Under the pieces are notes generated by a model. It saw nothing but the letters and a program-made list of their open reading frames with translations, was not told the DNA's origin and ran no database searches. Of a DNA stretch of 64,000 bases, positions 57,581-64,000 are shown piece after piece. How positions within the stretch are numbered: the first letter of the stretch is position 1; the number at the start of each line of letters is the position of its first letter. The position numbers were made by a program, and so were the translations under genes. The DNA is from 2-02-FULL-47-50 sp964479045 (GTDB lineage Bacteria; Pseudomonadota; Gammaproteobacteria; Eutrophobiales; Eutrophobiaceae): NCBI GenBank assembly GCA_964479045.1, contig CAYZJI010000001.1, forward strand, positions 310,001 to 374,000. The letters run 5' to 3'.

Positions 57581-57892
57581 ATGAGTATTTCAGTAGAAAA
57601 GTTTGTAGCCCCGATTCAGGCCCTGAGTGCGCTGAATGTTGCCAATATCGAGAAGCTGGTCAGCCTGCAGGTTGAAGCGATCGAAGAAATGGCCAAAGTC
57701 GGTGTTGAGTCCCTGAAGAAGGCTGCGGCAGTGAAGGATCTGGACGGTGCCAAGAGCTATTACACCAGCCAGGCTGAAGTGGCCAAGAGCGTTATAGAAG
57801 GTGCGGTTGCCCGTGGCAAGTCCGTGACCGAGATTGCCCAGGCCTATCCGGCCAGCATCAAGAAAATCTTTGATGCTGCTGTTGCTGCCTAA
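57581..57892 (+). CDS. phasin-family protein
   Basis: 103 residues, predicted to be one long amphipathic helical bundle. Typical phasin-2 sequence: ALSALNVANIEKLVSLQVEA near the start and SYYTSQAEVAKSVIEGAVARGKSVTEIAQAYP in the middle. Phasins coat polyhydroxyalkanoate granules and control their size. Ribosome site AGGAG is eight bases before the ATG, and a strong promoter and terminator frame it as a single-gene unit. No PHA synthase gene is in the window, so granule binding is inferred from the family. Confidence 0.9.
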   Translation: MSISVEKFVAPIQALSALNVANIEKLVSLQVEAIEEMAKVGVESLKKAAAVKDLDGAKSYYTSQAEVAKSVIEGAVARGKSVTEIAQAYPASIKKIFDAAVAA

Positions 57893-57918
57893 TCCGTCAG
57901 GTACAAAAGCTGTAAACG

Positions 57919-57948
57919 AAAAAGCCGCTCAAATGAGCGGCTTTTTTA
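57919..57948. terminator. bidirectional intrinsic terminator after the phasin gene
   Basis: AAAAAGCCGCTC (from 57919) and GAGCGGCTTTTTT (to 57947) form a stem of at least 11 bp with a 4-5-base AAAT loop. A-tract and T-tract on either side let it serve the phasin on the plus strand and the NHL-type gene region on the minus strand. Confidence 0.9.
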
Positions 57949-57967
57949 TTGCTGAAATAAAAGCCGG

Positions 57968-58849
57968 TTATTGTATTTTGTAAGCGAGCAGTGTGTTGCC
58001 CATCATCATGGGCAACAGAATGATGTTTTGATCCTGCAGATACTCATGATCGGCCATGCCTTGTTCGAGTACGAGCAGTTCCTCAACTTCGCCGGTTTTG
58101 CTGATGCGCAGTAATTTGCCGGCCATCCAGTCAGTCACATAAAACACGCCTTTGCTGTCGGTCTCCACGCCGTCCAGGTTACCGATGGGAGTGCCCGGCC
58201 CGATGGAAGTTATGGTTTTGTCAGCAATTGAAATGCTTTTCATGTGTCCCGGTACCTGTGTCGCAAAACCATCTGTCATTATGCCCCAGGCACCTACATA
58301 CAAGGTGTTGCCATCTACCAGCAGACCGTTTGGTGCTTGCAGATCCGGCGTTTCCAGCCAGAGGGAAAACGCGCCATCTTTCAGAATATGAATACGGTTA
58401 AGTGCCATATCGGAAACATACACATCACCGTTAACGCCTGCCGCAACATCATTCAGGAATTGTGCATCGCTGACCTGATAGCGGTTGGTAATTGTTGCTG
58501 TCGGAATATCAATTTCAACGAGCGTATCGATATCGGCGGTATAGAGTTTATCACCATGGATGGCGAGCCCTTTGGGTGCATTCATACCCGTCACCCAGTC
58601 CAGTTTCAGGATTTGACCGTCCAGTGAAACACGGGAAATAAATCCATTGCTGTCCTTGTCGCCAGCATTGCCGTTGACATTGGAAATATACAGCACATTG
58701 TTTTTCTGATCGTAGACCACAGATTCCGGGTTACTGAAACCGGGCGTTTCCCAGAGTTTCTGCAGGGTGGGTTGTCCGGCACAGGCAATCGCGGAGACTG
58801 ATGATGCCAGAAGGAGTATGAGTAAACGCAAGGAGTATGGGAAGTTCAT
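57968..58849 (-). CDS. exported SMP-30/NHL-type beta-propeller protein
   Basis: 293 residues. Signal peptide about 1-24 (LLILLLASSVSAIACAG). Repeated strands of about 40-45 residues follow, such as NPESVVYDQKNNVLYISN, APKGLAIHGDKLYTADIDTLVEID, FLNDVAAGVNGDVYVSDMALNRI and APNGLLVDGNTLYVGAWG. This is the SMP-30/gluconolactonase-like propeller. Asp/Asn positions fit a metal site, but the reaction cannot be assigned. It is on the same strand as trpC, 17 bases downstream of it; functional connection to the trp genes is not evident. Confidence 0.82.
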   Translation of the reverse strand: MNFPYSLRLLILLLASSVSAIACAGQPTLQKLWETPGFSNPESVVYDQKNNVLYISNVNGNAGDKDSNGFISRVSLDGQILKLDWVTGMNAPKGLAIHGDKLYTADIDTLVEIDIPTATITNRYQVSDAQFLNDVAAGVNGDVYVSDMALNRIHILKDGAFSLWLETPDLQAPNGLLVDGNTLYVGAWGIMTDGFATQVPGHMKSISIADKTITSIGPGTPIGNLDGVETDSKGVFYVTDWMAGKLLRISKTGEVEELLVLEQGMADHEYLQDQNIILLPMMMGNTLLAYKIQ

Positions 58850-58866
58850 TTTCAGGAGTGCCTCGT

Positions 58867-59670
58867 TCAGTTAATTTCAAAAAGTTCTTTGAGTTTTTCA
58901 CCGGGATCAGGAGACGCCATGAAGGCTTCACCCACCAGAAAAACATTCACATTATGTTTGCGCATCAGCCGCACATCATCCTGCGTATGGATGCCGCTTT
59001 CGGTGACGACCGTACGGTCCGGAAACACATCGCGCAACAATCCAATCGTGGTATTGATGTCGGTTTTAAAAGTACGCAAATCGCGGTTGTTAATGCCAAT
59101 CAGTGGCAGGCGCAGCATCAGTGCCCGTTCCAGCTCTTCGCGATCATGGACTTCGACCAGCACATCCATATGCAGTTCAGTGGCGATGTCTGCAAGTTCG
59201 CGCAGCATGCTGTCTGACAACGCAGCGACGATCAGTAATATGCAGTCTGCGCCGATGACGCGTGATTCATAAATTTGATAAGGGTCAATCATGAAGTCCT
59301 TGCGCAATACCGGCAGAGCACAGGCATTGCGGGCGGCGATCAGATAATCATCAGACCCCTGAAAGAAATCCTCGTCTGTCAGCACGGACAAGCAGGTGGC
59401 GCCGGCGCGTGCATAGCTTTTCGCGATCGCGGCCGGATCGAAATCCTTGCGGATGATGCCCTTGCTGGGTGACGCTTTCTTGATTTCAGCAATAACAGCA
59501 GGCTTTCCGTGGCTGATGGCTTTCTGAATGGCAATTTCAAATCCACGCAGCGGCGAGCTGTCAGTAATTCTGGACTTGAGATCAGCCAGACTGGCTTTGG
59601 ATTTGCGCGCAGCGACTTCATCCGCCTTGTGGGCGATGATCTTTTTAAGTATGTCAGCCTGATCCTGCAT
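58867..59670 (-). CDS. trpC: indole-3-glycerol phosphate synthase
   Basis: 267 residues, a monofunctional TrpC. ILKKIIAHKADEVAARK near the start, the catalytic region VIAEIKKASPSKGIIRKDF (conserved Lys and Ser), VLTDEDFFQGSDDYL, PVLRKDFMIDPYQIYESR, IGINNRDLRTFKTD, and VTESGIHTQDDV. It closes CdRP to indole glycerol phosphate. It follows trpD after five bases. No trpF fusion, unlike E. coli TrpC-F. Confidence 0.98.
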   Translation of the reverse strand: MQDQADILKKIIAHKADEVAARKSKASLADLKSRITDSSPLRGFEIAIQKAISHGKPAVIAEIKKASPSKGIIRKDFDPAAIAKSYARAGATCLSVLTDEDFFQGSDDYLIAARNACALPVLRKDFMIDPYQIYESRVIGADCILLIVAALSDSMLRELADIATELHMDVLVEVHDREELERALMLRLPLIGINNRDLRTFKTDINTTIGLLRDVFPDRTVVTESGIHTQDDVRLMRKHNVNVFLVGEAFMASPDPGEKLKELFEIN

Positions 59671-59675
59671 AAGCG

Positions 59676-60692
59676 CTAGAAACTTCCGGCCAGTTGTACC
59701 AGTTGATTGAGCTTGGCGCGTGCGGCTCCGGAGGCAAGGACATTTGCTGCGGTCTTTATTCCACCGGCAATATCCTGTGTGAGTCCCGCGGTATAAATCG
59801 CCGCACCGGCATTCAGCAGCACAATATCACGCGCCGGTCCTGGCTGGTTATCCAGCACGGCCAGCATTTTCTGCAGACTGTCGTTCACACTGGTGACGGC
59901 CAGTGTTTTGATATCACTGCGGTCAAAACCAAACTGTTCAGGGGTAATGCTGTATTCCTTAATAATGTCATTTCGCAGTTCACAGATGGAGGTGGCTGCC
60001 GCGATGCTGATTTCATCCAGCCCGTCTTCGGCATGCACCACCAGCACGTGTTCACTGCCGAGGTTTTTTAATACTTCAGCCAGTTTATGCAGCCACTGTT
60101 TGCTGAACACACCCAGTACCTGATTTTGCGCACCGGCCGGATTGGTGAGTGGGCCAAGTATGTTGAAGATCGTACGCACTCCCAGTTCCTTGCGAGGACC
60201 AATGGCATGTTTCATGGCGCCATGATGACTGGGGGCAAACATGAAACCGATACCGGTTTTCTCGATGCATTCCGCCACCTGTTCTGCAGACAAACCAATC
60301 TTTACGCCCGCTGCTTCGAGCACATCGGCGCTGCCGGATTTGCTGGAGACAGAACGGTTACCATGCTTGGCGACATGCGCACCGGCTGCTGCTGTAACGA
60401 AAGCAACTGTGGTGGAGATATTAAACGTATTGGCGCCATCACCACCGGTGCCACACGTATCGATCAGATGGGGTTTATTGACATTGACCCGGGTGGACAG
60501 ATCACGCATGACATTCGCAGCAGCAGTGATCTCATCCACGGTTTCACCTTTCATGCGCAGGCCTACCAGAAATCCGGCAATCTGCGCCGGTGTGCAGGCG
60601 CCGGTCATAATGGACTGCATGACCTCACGCATGTCATCCCTGCTGAGGTCACGACGTTCCAGAATCTGCTGGATGGCCTGTTGGATGTGCAT
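59676..60692 (-). CDS. trpD: anthranilate phosphoribosyltransferase
   Basis: 338 residues. The substrate loop DTCGTGGDGANTFNISTTVAF (split 79-99), KHGNRSVSSKSGSADVLEA, FMFAPSHHGAMKHAIGPRKELGVRTIFN and GPLTNPAGA are the family signature. It joins anthranilate to PRPP. It is separate from trpG, unlike the E. coli fusion. A 90-bp gap to trpG holds a short palindromic element. Confidence 0.98.
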   Translation of the reverse strand: MHIQQAIQQILERRDLSRDDMREVMQSIMTGACTPAQIAGFLVGLRMKGETVDEITAAANVMRDLSTRVNVNKPHLIDTCGTGGDGANTFNISTTVAFVTAAAGAHVAKHGNRSVSSKSGSADVLEAAGVKIGLSAEQVAECIEKTGIGFMFAPSHHGAMKHAIGPRKELGVRTIFNILGPLTNPAGAQNQVLGVFSKQWLHKLAEVLKNLGSEHVLVVHAEDGLDEISIAAATSICELRNDIIKEYSITPEQFGFDRSDIKTLAVTSVNDSLQKMLAVLDNQPGPARDIVLLNAGAAIYTAGLTQDIAGGIKTAANVLASGAARAKLNQLVQLAGSF

Positions 60693-60718
60693 TGTAATTA
60701 TGAAGTCTTTGCAAAGGG

Positions 60719-60769
60719 TGTCATTTCGAACATAGTACTATGAGATTTCTCCCTGCGGTCGAAATGACA
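60719..60769. repeat. 51-bp palindromic element between trpG and trpD
   Basis: TGTCATTTCGA (60719-60729) and TCGAAATGACA (60759-60769) are perfect 11-bp terminal inverted repeats, with CATAGTACTATG, itself a palindrome, in between. It looks like a dispersed REP-type or miniature element. It falls inside the trp operon and could fold in the mRNA between the two cistrons. Confidence 0.8.
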
Positions 60770-60781
60770 GAAAATAATTTC

Positions 60782-61363
60782 TTATTTGATTTGTAGAAAA
60801 TTATTCAGCAATTCATGGCCATAGGCCGTGAGTATGGATTCCGGATGGAACTGTACGCCGGAGACGGGATAGTCCTTGTGCCGCACGCCCATGATTTCAT
60901 CAATGCCCCCTTCTGCATTTTTGGTCCAGGCAGTGACCTCCAGACAATCAGGCACGGTTTTCTTGTCGATCACCAGTGAATGATAACGGGTGGCGGTAAA
61001 AGGAATGTCCAGGCCTTTAAAGACATCGGTACTGTTATGATAGATTTCCGAGGTCTTGCCGTGCATGATTTTACTGGCATGGATCACATGCCCGCCAAAG
61101 ACCTGGCCGATACTCTGATGACCTAGGCATACACCGAGGATCGGCATCTTGCCCTTGAAGCGTTCGATCAGGCCGAGTGATATGCCGGCTTCATTCGGTG
61201 TGCAGGGACCGGGTGAAATCACAATCCGGTCAGGCGAAAGTTCTTCCACCTGATCGAGCGTGATCTGATCGTTCCGGTACACGTGTACATCCTGACCCAG
61301 CTCACCAAAATACTGCACCAGGTTATAGGTAAAGGAATCGTAATTATCAATCATCAGCAACAT
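60782..61363 (-). CDS. trpG: anthranilate/aminodeoxychorismate synthase, glutaminase subunit
   Basis: 193 residues from ATG 61363 (MLLMIDNYDSFTYNLVQYFG, the family start). The upstream frame to 61408 does not fit. The nucleophile is the Cys in GVCLGHQSIGQVFGG, with GPCTPNEAG before and HPESILT with the catalytic His-Glu near the end. It supplies ammonia to TrpE and possibly also to PabB, since TrpG/PabA are often shared. It follows trpE after ten bases. Confidence 0.97.
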   Translation of the reverse strand: MLLMIDNYDSFTYNLVQYFGELGQDVHVYRNDQITLDQVEELSPDRIVISPGPCTPNEAGISLGLIERFKGKMPILGVCLGHQSIGQVFGGHVIHASKIMHGKTSEIYHNSTDVFKGLDIPFTATRYHSLVIDKKTVPDCLEVTAWTKNAEGGIDEIMGVRHKDYPVSGVQFHPESILTAYGHELLNNFLQIK

Positions 61364-61373
61364 GGCAATGGCC

Positions 61374-62858
61374 TCAATTCGGTAACTGATCCAGTCCGTT
61401 TTCCGCAAGCGTTACTGCGCGGAACGTGGCGCGTCCCTTGTTCATGGTCTCTTCCCATTCGTTACGTGGCACGGAATCGGCTACGATGCCGGCCCCGGCC
61501 TGGATGTGCAACGTATTATTCTTGATCACCGAGGTGCGTATCGCGATCGCCGTGTCCATATTGCCGGACCAGGAGAGATATCCAATGGCTCCGGCATATA
61601 CACCGCGCTTGACGGGTTCGAGTTCGTTGATGATTTCCATCGCGCGGATTTTCGGCGCACCGGACACCGTGCCGGCCGGGAAGGTGGCCCGCAAAACATC
61701 CAGTGCAGTTTTGCCGTCTTTCAGTTGCCCGGTGACATTCGAGACGATATGCATCACATGCGAATAACGTTCGATGATCATTTTATCGGTCAGTTTTACG
61801 CTGCCGATTTTGGCAACACGACCGACATCATTACGGCCCAGATCGATCAACATCAAATGTTCAGCGAGTTCTTTCGGGTCAGCCAGCAGATCTTTTTCCA
61901 GTGCAATATCTTCAGCTTCGTTGGCCCCGCGTGGACGGGTGCCGGCAATCGGCCGCACGGTCACCACACCTTCTTCTACCCGCACGAGAATTTCCGGTGA
62001 CGACCCCACAATATGAAAATCATCCAGATGAATATAAAACATATAGGGTGACGGATTCAGGCAACGCAGCGCACGATATAAATTGATGGGTGGCGCAGAA
62101 AACGGAATGGATAGCCGTTGCGAGAGCACCACCTGCATGACATCGCCTTCAAGAATGTAATGCTTGATACGTTCTACAGCCTGTTCAAATTTTTCACGTG
62201 TAAACCCGGACTTGAAATCATGTTCGTGCACATCACGCTTGTCCGGGGCGGGTTGTTTGATCACGCTGTTACTGAGTTTTTGTGTAATCTGGTCGAGTTG
62301 CAGTTGCGCCTGTTTGAGAGCATCTTTCTCGTCCGTATTGGCATGCACAATGATATGCAGCTTGCCGCTCAGGTTGTCGAACACGACCACCTGATCCGAA
62401 ACCATCAGCAAAATATCGGGATTCTGTAACGGATCATCGTTATCACATGCCAGTCGTGGTTCAATGTAACGTATGGTGTCATAGCCAAAGTAACCGACGA
62501 GGCCGCCGGCAAAACGCGGCACGCCCGGCAATTCAGGTACACGGAACTGCTGTTTGAATTCTTCAATGTCGCGCAGCGGGTCCTGTGTCTGTTTTCTGGA
62601 AATCACCTTGCCGTTTTTTTCAATGACAAGTTCGTTACCTGTGACCCGGAACACCGTATCGCACGAGAGACCGATGATGGAATAACGCCCCCACTTTTCG
62701 CCGCCCTGAACAGATTCGAACAGATAGGAGTAAGGCGTGTTGGCCAGTTTCATGTAGGCGCTGAGTGGCGTATCAAGGTCCGCCAGCACCTCGCGCACCA
62801 CCGGAATGCGGTTGTAATTTTGTTTTGCGAGGCTCGCAAACAATTCCGGTGTCATCAT
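61374..62858 (-). CDS. trpE: anthranilate synthase component I
   Basis: 494 residues. An N-terminal region has YSYLFESVQGGEKWGRYSIIG, with the ESV motif near the tryptophan-feedback site. The chorismate-binding C-terminal half has GDVMQVVLSQRLSIPF, PSPYMFYIHLDDFHIVGSSPEILV (split 259-282), IAGTRPRGANEAED, LIDLGRNDVGRVAKIGSV and GTVSGAPKIRAMEII. With TrpG it makes anthranilate from chorismate. It follows gph by seven bases, giving the order rpe-gph-trpEGDC seen in pseudomonads and relatives. No leader peptide gene or attenuator is seen; the gap to gph is too short. Confidence 0.98.
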   Translation of the reverse strand: MMTPELFASLAKQNYNRIPVVREVLADLDTPLSAYMKLANTPYSYLFESVQGGEKWGRYSIIGLSCDTVFRVTGNELVIEKNGKVISRKQTQDPLRDIEEFKQQFRVPELPGVPRFAGGLVGYFGYDTIRYIEPRLACDNDDPLQNPDILLMVSDQVVVFDNLSGKLHIIVHANTDEKDALKQAQLQLDQITQKLSNSVIKQPAPDKRDVHEHDFKSGFTREKFEQAVERIKHYILEGDVMQVVLSQRLSIPFSAPPINLYRALRCLNPSPYMFYIHLDDFHIVGSSPEILVRVEEGVVTVRPIAGTRPRGANEAEDIALEKDLLADPKELAEHLMLIDLGRNDVGRVAKIGSVKLTDKMIIERYSHVMHIVSNVTGQLKDGKTALDVLRATFPAGTVSGAPKIRAMEIINELEPVKRGVYAGAIGYLSWSGNMDTAIAIRTSVIKNNTLHIQAGAGIVADSVPRNEWEETMNKGRATFRAVTLAENGLDQLPN

Positions 62859-62865
62859 AAGAACA

Positions 62866-63537
62866 TTACGCCATCAGGGCCGGCAGTTCCGCCAGCGTAT
62901 CCACCACGGCATCCGGTTGTGCTTCACGGATGTCGCGGCCATGATTGTAGCCATAGGAGACACACAGGATCTGGAAGCCGGCGGCACGCGCGGCATTCAC
63001 ATCATTCATGGAATCGCCTACCATCAATGCCTTGTCCGGTGTCACATTGAAAAAATGCGCGGCGTGCAGCAAGGGTAACGGATCGGGTTTCTTTTTCGGC
63101 AGGGAATCCCCGGACAACACAATGCCGAAATCATCAAACACACCCAGCGCCTTCAACAGGATGTGGGTGAATTTTTCGCGTTTGTTGGTGACGCAACCTA
63201 TTTTGTAATTATTGCGTTTGAGATAATCGAGCCCTTCCGCGACACCCTCATAAAAACGTGAGCGGGTGGCGGCATTCTCGGTGTAGATGTCCATAAAGAT
63301 CGGCAGGGCGCGGCTGAACAGTTCCGCATCCGGTTCACCCTCCATGTTATCGATCAGCGCGCGTTTCAGGGTGCGTTCAATACCATTCCCGATCCAGTGC
63401 CGGATTTTCTGTTCACCACGTGCAGGGATGCCAAGTTCAGCGAGAGTGGCGTCAACGGAATAGGCGAGGTCCGGCGCGGAGTCCACCAGGGTGCCGTCCA
63501 GATCGAACAATACCATTTCGGGTTTTTTTAATGCCAT
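62866..63537 (-). CDS. gph: phosphoglycolate phosphatase
   Basis: 223 residues, a HAD-superfamily hydrolase. Motif I is LFDLDGTLVDSAPDLAYSVD with the nucleophile Asp; motif II is in GCVTNKREK; motif III Lys is in KKPDPLPLL; motif IV is MVGDSMNDVNAAR. It clears 2-phosphoglycolate from DNA repair or oxygenase side reactions. The DSAPDL start and the rpe-gph-trpE position support Gph over other HAD phosphatases. An intergenic palindromic repeat separates it from rpe. Confidence 0.95.
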   Translation of the reverse strand: MALKKPEMVLFDLDGTLVDSAPDLAYSVDATLAELGIPARGEQKIRHWIGNGIERTLKRALIDNMEGEPDAELFSRALPIFMDIYTENAATRSRFYEGVAEGLDYLKRNNYKIGCVTNKREKFTHILLKALGVFDDFGIVLSGDSLPKKKPDPLPLLHAAHFFNVTPDKALMVGDSMNDVNAARAAGFQILCVSYGYNHGRDIREAQPDAVVDTLAELPALMA

Positions 63538-63591
63538 AAAGTGAAAAAATACTTAAGGAAGCCTTTATTAAATAACCACGTCACACCTGAA

Positions 63592-63687
63592 CGTCATTCC
63601 GGCGAACCCCGTATCGTGGTACGGGGCAGGCGCCGGAATCCAGTAATACAATTTTTTACTGGATGCCGGGTCAGGCCCGGCATGACG
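63592..63687. repeat. 96-bp palindromic intergenic repeat between rpe and gph
   Basis: CGTCATTCCGGCG opens and CCGGCATGACG closes the element. Inside are CGCCGGAATCCAG and CTGGATGCCGGG, so the whole can fold into a long hairpin or two hairpins (the first including CCCCGTATCGTGGTACGGGG). This is the common CGTCATTCC-type dispersed repeat of proteobacterial genomes. No other copy of this sequence was seen in the window. Confidence 0.8.
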
Positions 63688-63718
63688 ATGAGAATAATTG
63701 ATCATATACATCTAAAAA

Positions 63719-64000
63719 TTACGATTTTACTTTCGCGAGTTCATCCCGCATCTGTTTGATGGTGGCTTTATAGTCCTTGCTGCCGAAGATGGCGGAGCCG
63801 GCCACAAACGTGTCTGCGCCAGCCTCGGCGATCATCCGGATGTTGTCGGTTTTCACGCCGCCGTCAATTTCCAGCCGGATGTTCAATCCGCTTTCATTAA
63901 TCATGCGCCGGGCGATGCGCAGTTTTTCCAGGCTCGATGTAATAAATGACTGTCCACCAAAGCCCGGATTGACCGACATCAGCAGCACCATGTCCACCTT
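63719..64000 (-). CDS. rpe: ribulose-phosphate 3-epimerase, C-terminal part (cut by window edge)
   Basis: About 94 codons are present. VLLMSVNPGFGGQSFI is the hallmark of Rpe, followed by LEIDGGVKTDNI with the catalytic Asp and ADTFVAGSAIFG, the phosphate-binding end of the barrel. It interconverts ribulose-5-phosphate and xylulose-5-phosphate in the pentose phosphate pathway. The start lies beyond the window. It heads the rpe-gph-trpEGDC run. Confidence 0.96.
   Translation of the reverse strand, partial: KVDMVLLMSVNPGFGGQSFITSSLEKLRIARRMINESGLNIRLEIDGGVKTDNIRMIAEAGADTFVAGSAIFGSKDYKATIKQMRDELAKVKS

Noticed and set aside
1..64000. CRISPR arrays, insertion sequences, prophage genes or rRNA genes
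   Set aside because: No regularly spaced repeats, transposase, integrase or phage structural genes, or rRNA segments were seen on either strand.

Overview
The window looks like chromosomal DNA of a gammaproteobacterium, probably a free-living, motile, respiring one. The housekeeping clusters have gammaproteobacterial order: engB beside a cytochrome c4 gene; prfA-prmC; hemA / lolB-ispE-tRNA-Gln-prs-rplY-pth-ychF; rpe-gph-trpEGDC. System II cytochrome c maturation (ResB/CcsB), a phasin and an LpxR-type outer-membrane protein also fit. Assignment below class level is not possible from the sequence alone. || Positions 1-24804 are a signalling island. A plus-strand set (chemoreceptor tail, STAS protein, CheR, CheD, CheB, a possible CheZ-like protein, a receiver-Ser/Thr-kinase fusion) converges at about 6160-6208 with a long minus-strand set. 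Read in its own direction, the minus-strand set is: PilG/H-like regulator, PilI-like CheW with a frameshift, PilJ-like receptor, ChpA-like CheA, a cysteine-rich CheW-like protein, CheW, a second receiver-Ser/Thr-kinase fusion, a hybrid histidine kinase, an HPt protein and a CheY. Diverging from it are a GGDEF protein with a degenerate signature, a FimX-like receiver/GGDEF/EAL protein, and a chemoreceptor that carries a second full copy of its sensor domain after the signalling domain. Both receiver-kinase fusions and the FimX-like protein share an unusual receiver subtype. My inference is that one chemosensory or phosphorelay input branches into Ser/Thr phosphorylation and c-di-GMP-type output, perhaps controlling type IV pili. 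|| 24818-31241: a coiled-coil membrane protein, DsbA-like oxidoreductase, CcsB, ResB and cytochrome c4 on the minus strand (cytochrome c maturation and periplasmic redox), then engB on the plus strand. 31242-31772 is a 531-bp gap with three perfect DnaA boxes, one near match and an AT-rich tract: a candidate replication origin or DnaA-binding locus. || 31773-38009 (minus): M48 lipoprotein protease, SNase, rpmE, xthA, SH3/coiled-coil protein and oligopeptidase A. 38160-44398 (plus): a Fur-box-like site and ferric-iron ABC importer, then gcvH, tpx, dgkA and an LpxR-like protein. 44419-48641 (minus): a MoeB/ThiF protein, a small ORF, prmC, prfA and hemA. || 48876-57048 (plus): TPR lipoprotein, lolB, ispE, tRNA-Gln with a 156-bp element bounded by a 22-bp duplication of the tRNA 3' end, prs, rplY, pth, ychF, an aldolase-family protein and a VOC protein. 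57049-57892: a DUF3147-like membrane protein (minus) and a phasin (plus). 57968-64000 (minus): an NHL/SMP-30-like exported protein and the rpe-gph-trpEGDC block, with two palindromic repeat elements between genes. || Starts were chosen by ribosome-binding site, family N-terminus and gene overlap. All family calls come from motif reading, without database searches.
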